Shown here piece after piece: positions 5,778-9,581 of a DNA stretch of 9,581 nucleotides; positions within the stretch are counted from its first letter, which is position 1, and each line of letters opens with the position of its first letter. The notes beneath the pieces were generated by a model. That model saw nothing but the letters and a program-made list of their open reading frames with translations, made no database searches and was not told where the DNA came from. Source of the stretch: Euryarchaeota archaeon UBA250 (GTDB lineage: Archaea; Thermoplasmatota; Poseidoniia; Poseidoniales; Thalassarchaeaceae); contig DATW01000022.1 of NCBI GenBank assembly GCA_002504845.1, forward strand, positions 1 through 9,581, read 5' to 3'. Position numbers and translations under genes: made by a program.

Positions 5778-7384
5778 CACGACACCATGCCAGAGGGATT
5801 TGATGGAATCTGGCTGGAGGGCTCCGGGACAGGATGATTGGAATAAGGGAACCATGTATCCACTCCATTCCATTCGGGGTGAATGCCCATATCTGCCAAG
5901 ACCAGTTTGCTAGTTATTCGGCCCGATTCGAAAATCGTAGGGAGTCCGCTTCCTGGATGCGTGCCACCGCCTACAAGGTACAGACCTTGAAATTCGTCAA
6001 ATCTATTCCCCGGTCTCAGGAATAGCATTTGATCAAGACTGTGCGCTAGATTGAACACAGCACCTCTGTAGATGTCTGATGAACCCCAGTCATCGGGAGT
6101 CACAATCGACTCGCTTACGATATGGTCTTCAAGATCTGCAAACCCTAGTTTCTCCATCTGTTTGATGATAACATCCCTGTAGTCGTGTTTTATGCTATCC
6201 CAGTCAATCGATTCATGTACATTTGAAACTGGAACCAACACGTAGAGTGTAGAGCACCCATCAGGAGCCAGGCTAGAATCTGTAATGCAGGCATTCTGAA
6301 CATATATTGACGGATCTTCCCATGTGACTCGATGTTTTGTGATGTCTTCAAGATTCGATTCGTACTTCGAAGATGCATAGATCTGATGATGGGGCTGATT
6401 CCATGTTTTATCCGTACCAAGATACAGCATGAATGTAGAACAGGAGTAAGATTTCTTCGCCAGTTTTTCATCACTCCACCTCCGTCTCTTATTATTTGGA
6501 ACCAAGGAGGTCATACCATTGGCGAAATCGACATTCATGATCACCTTCTTACTTCGTATCTCTCCTTTGTCCGTCCTCACTCCCACGACGCGCTTACCAT
6601 CAAGAATCAGCTCCTCAACGGGAGTGGATAGCTGAATCTCAGCCCCGAGTCCAACAGCAATATCTGCCATGCGCTCAGTAATACTGCCCAAACCACCTTT
6701 CGCATGGAAAATACCATGCTCATACTCAAGGAAAGCAAGGATAGTAAACAGAGAAGGCGCTTGAAAAGGACTCATTCCGAGGTATTTTGTTTGGAAGGAC
6801 ATAGCTAGCCTAATGCGCTCATCCGGAAAAAGCCGTTTCAAGTCACTAGCAACAGTTGCCCATGGCCTCATCACGGATGCCGCTTCCAACGCTTTCCTAC
6901 TGAATAAGTCCGAAACACCATTCCACGGCGACTGCAGACTCGACTTAGACCTTGCAAGCTTACGTCGGTTTTCCGTCACATACTTCTTGAAACCTGCTGC
7001 ATTCTCTTCGCCAGAAAGACTTCTGACTCTCTCAGTCATTTCATCTAGATCACTTGTAGCTTCGATCGACCCCCCCTGTCCGAAAACCAATTTGTATGAT
7101 GGATCAAGAGGGATAAGTCCGAGCTCTTTGTGAGCATCTAGGCCGATTGCCTGGAATATCTCTTCAATTATTTCGGGATAATGGAAAAATGTAGGACCAC
7201 GATCGAATCTGAAACCGTCTTGCTCTATGATTTTGGTACGGCCGCCTACCTCTGCGCATTTCTCCACAACCAAAACATCGAGACCAGAGTGGGCTAGTAG
7301 CATAGCACTAGCCAAACCACCCGGACCAGCTCCTACGATTAGCACATCCGGGTCAGCTCTTTGAGACTCGGATATAGCCATCAT
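5777..7384 (-). CDS. crtI: Phytoene desaturase, CrtI type
   Basis: CrtI-type flavoenzymes introduce conjugated double bonds into phytoene, leading toward lycopene or neurosporene at the membrane surface. The 535-residue product has the FAD-binding fold VGAGPGG (17-23), the ribose-binding Glu41, GGRTK (47-51), and GFRFDRGPTFF (57-67). The C-terminal signature of the family is LYLVGGGTHPGSGLP (about 469-482) followed by ESGRITSKLVLADMG. A roughly 35-residue tail after the last helix, rich in Pro and Ser, extends beyond typical CrtI. The start ATG at 7384 overlaps the crtB stop (ATGA) with GGAG at 7391-7394. A second ATG directly follows at 7381. The stop overlaps the lipoprotein start. Pairing with crtB makes phytoene the likely substrate, but CrtI paralogues (CrtD-, CrtN- or CrtO-like) cannot be told apart by eye, so the desaturation number is open. 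Confidence 0.88.
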   Translation of the reverse strand: MMAISESQRADPDVLIVGAGPGGLASAMLLAHSGLDVLVVEKCAEVGGRTKIIEQDGFRFDRGPTFFHYPEIIEEIFQAIGLDAHKELGLIPLDPSYKLVFGQGGSIEATSDLDEMTERVRSLSGEENAAGFKKYVTENRRKLARSKSSLQSPWNGVSDLFSRKALEAASVMRPWATVASDLKRLFPDERIRLAMSFQTKYLGMSPFQAPSLFTILAFLEYEHGIFHAKGGLGSITERMADIAVGLGAEIQLSTPVEELILDGKRVVGVRTDKGEIRSKKVIMNVDFANGMTSLVPNNKRRRWSDEKLAKKSYSCSTFMLYLGTDKTWNQPHHQIYASSKYESNLEDITKHRVTWEDPSIYVQNACITDSSLAPDGCSTLYVLVPVSNVHESIDWDSIKHDYRDVIIKQMEKLGFADLEDHIVSESIVTPDDWGSSDIYRGAVFNLAHSLDQMLFLRPGNRFDEFQGLYLVGGGTHPGSGLPTIFESGRITSKLVLADMGIHPEWNGVDTWFPYSNHPVPEPSSQIPSNPSGMVS

Positions 7385-8400
7385 TCGCCACTCCTGAAAG
7401 GCCAAACCATGAGTGTCGAGAAGGCAAAACCCATCTTCTTCATGAATCCGAGGCTGAGTCGTCGAGACAGAACATCTCCATTTCTCCGTTCTGCCTCATC
7501 AAGAATCTCTCCATAGACCGATGCCATGACCGAGGGGCTAGATCGCGAGTCTATTTTGATCAGGGGGAGGAGCCTAAGTGCATTCTTTTGATGCGTTCTA
7601 ACCCTGCTCATATAGTGCCTCATGAACTCCTTCCACCTTTGACTCGTGGGGAGATTGGAATCGTACAGATCTTCATTCGATATCCCGAACAATTCGAGAT
7701 CATCTTTCGGCAGGTATACTCTACCGCGACCGAGATCTTCTTGGATATCCCGGAGAATATTGACCATTTGAAGAAAAATACCCATTTCTTCAGCATGTTC
7801 TCTAGCATCTGGATTGTCATAGCCGTATATCTCGATGAGTGCCAAACCTACTGTTGATGCAACTTTGTAGCAATACCCCCTTAGATCCTCAAAAGAACGA
7901 TAGTTTGTAGGATATAGATCGTCTTCCATGCCATCGATGAGTTGGTGTAAATCGCCAACACGTATTGGGAACCGACTGAACGTATCTTTCAGTGCAACGA
8001 AGATCGGATCGGTTACTGAATGCCCCTCATGAGCACGAGAAAGCATGTCTCTGTAGTGAATCAATGCTCTCAATTTCAAGGAATGGTCGGGCTCAGAATT
8101 AGATCCCTCAGATTGCTTATCAATCGAAAGAATGACTGATCTATCAGCAGTTCGCGCCTCTAGGTCGCTCATCTTTTCCGGATCGATATCAGAGAGATCA
8201 GGAAGCCAATCCCCGTCAGCGATGTCATCTACCCGGCGACAGAACGCGTACAGAGCATAAACAGCATTCCTCTTTTCGAGTGGAAGATGTCTGAAAGATC
8301 GCAAGAAAGATGTCGAAGCCGCCTTTGTGATATCTCTGCATATCGCATAGGATTCAACCAGATCTGAACCCTTTGCAGACCTTCGCCCCATGAGAACCAT
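7381..8400 (-). CDS. crtB: Phytoene synthase
   Basis: CrtB condenses two geranylgeranyl diphosphates to phytoene, the first committed step of C40 carotenoids. The 339-residue product has the all-helical squalene/phytoene synthase features. These are SFLRSFRHLP (31-40), ALYAFCRRVDDIADG with the first Asp-rich motif D58-D-I-A-D62, LIDGMEDDL (154-162), GYCYKVASTVGL (175-186), and the second Asp-rich motif NILRDIQEDLGRGRVYLPKD (214-233). Between the first motif and the next conserved helix there is a long acidic insertion (about 66-106) compared with compact bacterial CrtB. As the first gene of the minus-strand unit it probably sets transcription of crtI, the lipoprotein and the ABA4-like gene. 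The ATG at 8400 has no good Shine-Dalgarno but has TTCATA 26-31 bases upstream, in keeping with a leaderless mRNA. An in-frame ATG at 8391 is an alternative start. Confidence 0.94.
   Translation of the reverse strand: MVLMGRRSAKGSDLVESYAICRDITKAASTSFLRSFRHLPLEKRNAVYALYAFCRRVDDIADGDWLPDLSDIDPEKMSDLEARTADRSVILSIDKQSEGSNSEPDHSLKLRALIHYRDMLSRAHEGHSVTDPIFVALKDTFSRFPIRVGDLHQLIDGMEDDLYPTNYRSFEDLRGYCYKVASTVGLALIEIYGYDNPDAREHAEEMGIFLQMVNILRDIQEDLGRGRVYLPKDDLELFGISNEDLYDSNLPTSQRWKEFMRHYMSRVRTHQKNALRLLPLIKIDSRSSPSVMASVYGEILDEAERRNGDVLSRRLSLGFMKKMGFAFSTLMVWPFRSGE
7391..7394 (-). promoter_or_regulatory. Shine-Dalgarno GGAG for crtI
   Basis: On the minus strand GGAG lies 6 bases before the ATG at 7384 and 9 before the ATG at 7381, inside the end of crtB. 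It supports a start in this doublet rather than at 7405, which would add seven residues. Confidence 0.5.
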
Positions 8401-8425
8401 ACAGATGCATTACTACCATTCTCAT

Positions 8426-8431
8426 TATGAA
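8426..8431 (-). promoter_or_regulatory. Possible TATA element (TTCATA) of the crtB operon
   Basis: Read on the minus strand, TTCATAAT begins 31 bases before the crtB ATG, matching an archaeal TATA box for a transcript starting at or just before the start codon. A second AT-rich candidate, ATTAAAC at 8436-8442, would give a leader of about 10 bases. The 106-base region 8401-8506 is shared with the divergent DUF971 gene and holds nothing else I can identify. Confidence 0.35.
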
Positions 8432-8506
8432 GGGCTGTTTAATCCGGTAACAGTTTGGGAGCGCCCTGAAGCCCCCTGTAACAAGTAAAAATGGAGCATT
8501 ACCGTT

Positions 8507-8830
8507 ATGTCACTCACAGATATAGAAAGAGGAGACGAGTCATGTAAGATGACATTCTCAGATGGCGCCGAATACCACGTTGAATATCTAGATCTCCGTC
8601 TAGATTGTCCGTGTGCCAATTGCAAACCAAGAAGAGAGAACAAACAGAGAATGATTGAGTTCCAAGAGGAACTAAGCAGGCTAAGGATTGAGAAACCATC
8701 CATCGAGATTGTCGGCCATTATGGGCTCAAATTCATCTGGCCATCGGGATGTTCAAGCGGAATATACAGCTTTGACATTCTCCGAGAGATAGCCGAAACA
8801 GAACCACACTCTCGGTGGCAACAGTCATAG
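8507..8830 (+). CDS. Stand-alone GBBH-N / DUF971 zinc-domain protein
   Basis: The 107-residue product matches the small domain found at the N-terminus of gamma-butyrobetaine hydroxylase and as stand-alone DUF971 proteins. It has the FSDG-AEYHVEYLDLRLDCPCANCKPR block with C34, C36 and C39, and the later strand-helix YGLKFIWPSG-C-SSGIYSFDILREI. In human gamma-butyrobetaine hydroxylase the zinc is held by three such cysteines and a His in the W-x-DGH element. Here that His position is Cys82, giving a potential Cys4 site. Stand-alone members are often near, or fused to, iron-sulphur carrier ATPases, but their biochemical role is unsettled. The start at 8507 is preceded by GGAG at 8493-8496. The gene is divergent from crtB and precedes pus10 by 62 bases. 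There is no evidence that it works with either neighbour. Confidence 0.85.
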   Translation: MSLTDIERGDESCKMTFSDGAEYHVEYLDLRLDCPCANCKPRRENKQRMIEFQEELSRLRIEKPSIEIVGHYGLKFIWPSGCSSGIYSFDILREIAETEPHSRWQQS

Positions 8831-8881
8831 CGACAACGCTTGACGGACATTCAGCGTGTTAACGGTCTTTCCGACCATGAC

Positions 8882-8887
8882 AGGTGA
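8882..8887 (+). promoter_or_regulatory. Shine-Dalgarno AGGTGA for pus10
   Basis: AGGTGA ends 5 bases before the ATG at 8893 and fits the anti-Shine-Dalgarno (CACCT) of archaeal 16S rRNA. It favours this start and so the long acidic N-terminal extension, rather than the in-frame ATG at 9058. Confidence 0.5.
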
Positions 8888-8892
8888 TTCAT

Positions 8893-9581
8893 ATGGCCGC
8901 AGATCCTAATGAAGATGATGATCAAGTAGAGTGGGTATCCTACTCAAGCGCCGGATATGGCTCTGCGGAAGAAGGCCTCTGGGAAGATGTCGTTCCAGTC
9001 GATTCCCCTTCTGAAGAGATAGACTGGTATGATGAGAATCCCATCGAAGGCGAATCGATGATTGAATGGGATGCACCCCCATGCCCCGCTCCGTTGGGAA
9101 TAGCATACTTGGCCAGAATAGGATGTTGTGACTTTTGCCTCCACAGACTCGGCGGCAGGAGAACTGATGCCGTCGGTGCCGAAGGAGGTTCTGTGCTCAG
9201 AAAGGAGGCTGAGAGAAGAGACCCGGAACTTGCTCATCAGGAATCCTCTATCGAATGCCCCACCTGTGAAAATTTGCTAGATGATGTAGACAATGTCTCA
9301 AAGATCATATCATCGGCATGCGATGGAATTCAATTTTCCACCATGCAAGTTGGCGTGCACATCCCGAAAGATCTGATTGAGGAAGAAGATCGCATACGTT
9401 CCAGATACGGTGCGCCGGGAAGTAAGCCATTGAAAGCAGCATTTGTAGAAGAGGTACAGACCAGTACATCGGACAAGGTGAAAGGTATCGAATTCGTCAG
9501 AGAACGTCCAGATTTAATGGTCTTGATAGATACTCTGACCTTGCGAGTTGATGTTGATGTACGCCCAGTCTTCCTCTATGG
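8893..9581 (+). CDS. pus10: tRNA pseudouridine synthase Pus10, 5' part
   Basis: The gene runs off the right edge after 229 full codons. Archaeal Pus10 makes pseudouridine at positions 54 and 55 of the tRNA T-loop. What is visible is the N-terminal accessory region. It holds a zinc-type CDFC (79-82) in GCCDFCLHRLGGR and a second pair CPTC (122-125), then QFSTMQVGVHIPKDLIEEED, the KAAFVEEV helix and the strand RPDLMVLID-x-L-TLRVDVDVRPVFLYG, which in the family leads into the GRYRK-type region. The catalytic domain with its Asp lies beyond the window. The first 60 or so residues are an acidic, Trp-containing, low-complexity extension not typical of shorter archaeal homologues. AGGTGA at 8882-8887 supports the ATG at 8893. 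The family's absence from bacteria makes this the best marker that the DNA is archaeal. Confidence 0.88.
   Translation, partial: MAADPNEDDDQVEWVSYSSAGYGSAEEGLWEDVVPVDSPSEEIDWYDENPIEGESMIEWDAPPCPAPLGIAYLARIGCCDFCLHRLGGRRTDAVGAEGGSVLRKEAERRDPELAHQESSIECPTCENLLDDVDNVSKIISSACDGIQFSTMQVGVHIPKDLIEEEDRIRSRYGAPGSKPLKAAFVEEVQTSTSDKVKGIEFVRERPDLMVLIDTLTLRVDVDVRPVFLY

Noticed and set aside
5778..5873. Longer reading frame for the lipoprotein gene
   Set aside because: The extra 32 residues overlap crtI out of frame and would hide the clear lipoprotein signal peptide that begins at 5777.
7588..7857. Open frame of 89 codons opposite crtB
   Set aside because: It lies wholly antisense to a strongly conserved enzyme and its product looks like no known family.
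4731..8400. Retinal/rhodopsin gene cluster
   Set aside because: No lycopene cyclase, Blh-type dioxygenase or rhodopsin gene is present in the window, so a retinal end product cannot be claimed.
8877..8909. Ten-codon open frame (ATG 8877) overlapping the pus10 start, possible uORF
   Set aside because: It lacks a ribosome site and overlaps by chance; nothing suggests regulation.
8906..9237. Two antisense open frames opposite pus10
   Set aside because: The plus-strand frame is open to the window end and carries zinc motifs and family strands; the antisense frames have none.
1..9581. tRNA or rRNA genes, CRISPR arrays, insertion sequences, integrases or att-like repeats
   Set aside because: None was seen by reading both strands; the space is almost fully taken by ordinary chromosomal genes and gaps are at most 106 bases.

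Overview
The window reads as a gene-dense archaeal chromosome segment. The strongest marker is the partial gene at the right end, a Pus10-type tRNA pseudouridine synthase, a family of archaea and eukaryotes but not bacteria. Moderate GC, short intergenic gaps, ATGA/TGATG gene junctions, acidic secreted or membrane proteins and carotenoid genes fit a marine planktonic euryarchaeon such as Poseidoniales (Marine Group II) or a relative. That placement is inference; no rRNA or other direct taxonomic marker is present.

Left half, plus strand (1-4724). The window opens inside a pyridoxamine 5'-phosphate oxidase gene (pdxH). It is translationally coupled by ATGA overlaps to a short-chain dehydrogenase (SDR) and then to an FAD-dependent oxidoreductase of the amine oxidase/phytoene desaturase-like superfamily. 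After a 36-base gap come a two-helix membrane protein with an acidic, possibly calcium-binding ectodomain, an overlapping mutY (A/G mismatch adenine glycosylase), and, 43 bases on, a small Rieske [2Fe-2S] ferredoxin. The Rieske gene ends 6 bases from the end of the convergent operon.

Middle, minus strand (8400 down to 4731). This is a compact four-gene unit: phytoene synthase (crtB), phytoene desaturase (crtI), a thioredoxin-fold lipoprotein, and a four-helix ABA4-like membrane protein. The genes are joined by ATGA, TGATG and a 12-base gap, so they are probably one transcript started from the divergent region 8401-8506. CrtB would condense two geranylgeranyl diphosphates to phytoene and CrtI would desaturate it. 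The ABA4-like protein belongs to a family named for a plant xanthophyll gene and is the most intriguing member of the unit. No cyclase, carotenoid dioxygenase or rhodopsin gene is visible, so the end product (acyclic carotenoid, carotene, retinal or xanthophyll) cannot be read from this window.

Right end, plus strand (8507-9581). A stand-alone GBBH-N/DUF971 zinc-domain protein is followed by the 5' part of pus10, with a long acidic N-terminal extension.

Most notable points: the crtB-crtI-thioredoxin lipoprotein-ABA4-like operon; an SDR whose catalytic Tyr position is Ile; a DUF971 protein in which the expected zinc-ligand His is Cys; an exact EF-hand-like spacing of acidic residues in the membrane protein; and a shared TTCATA element at the archaeal TATA distance before two starts.
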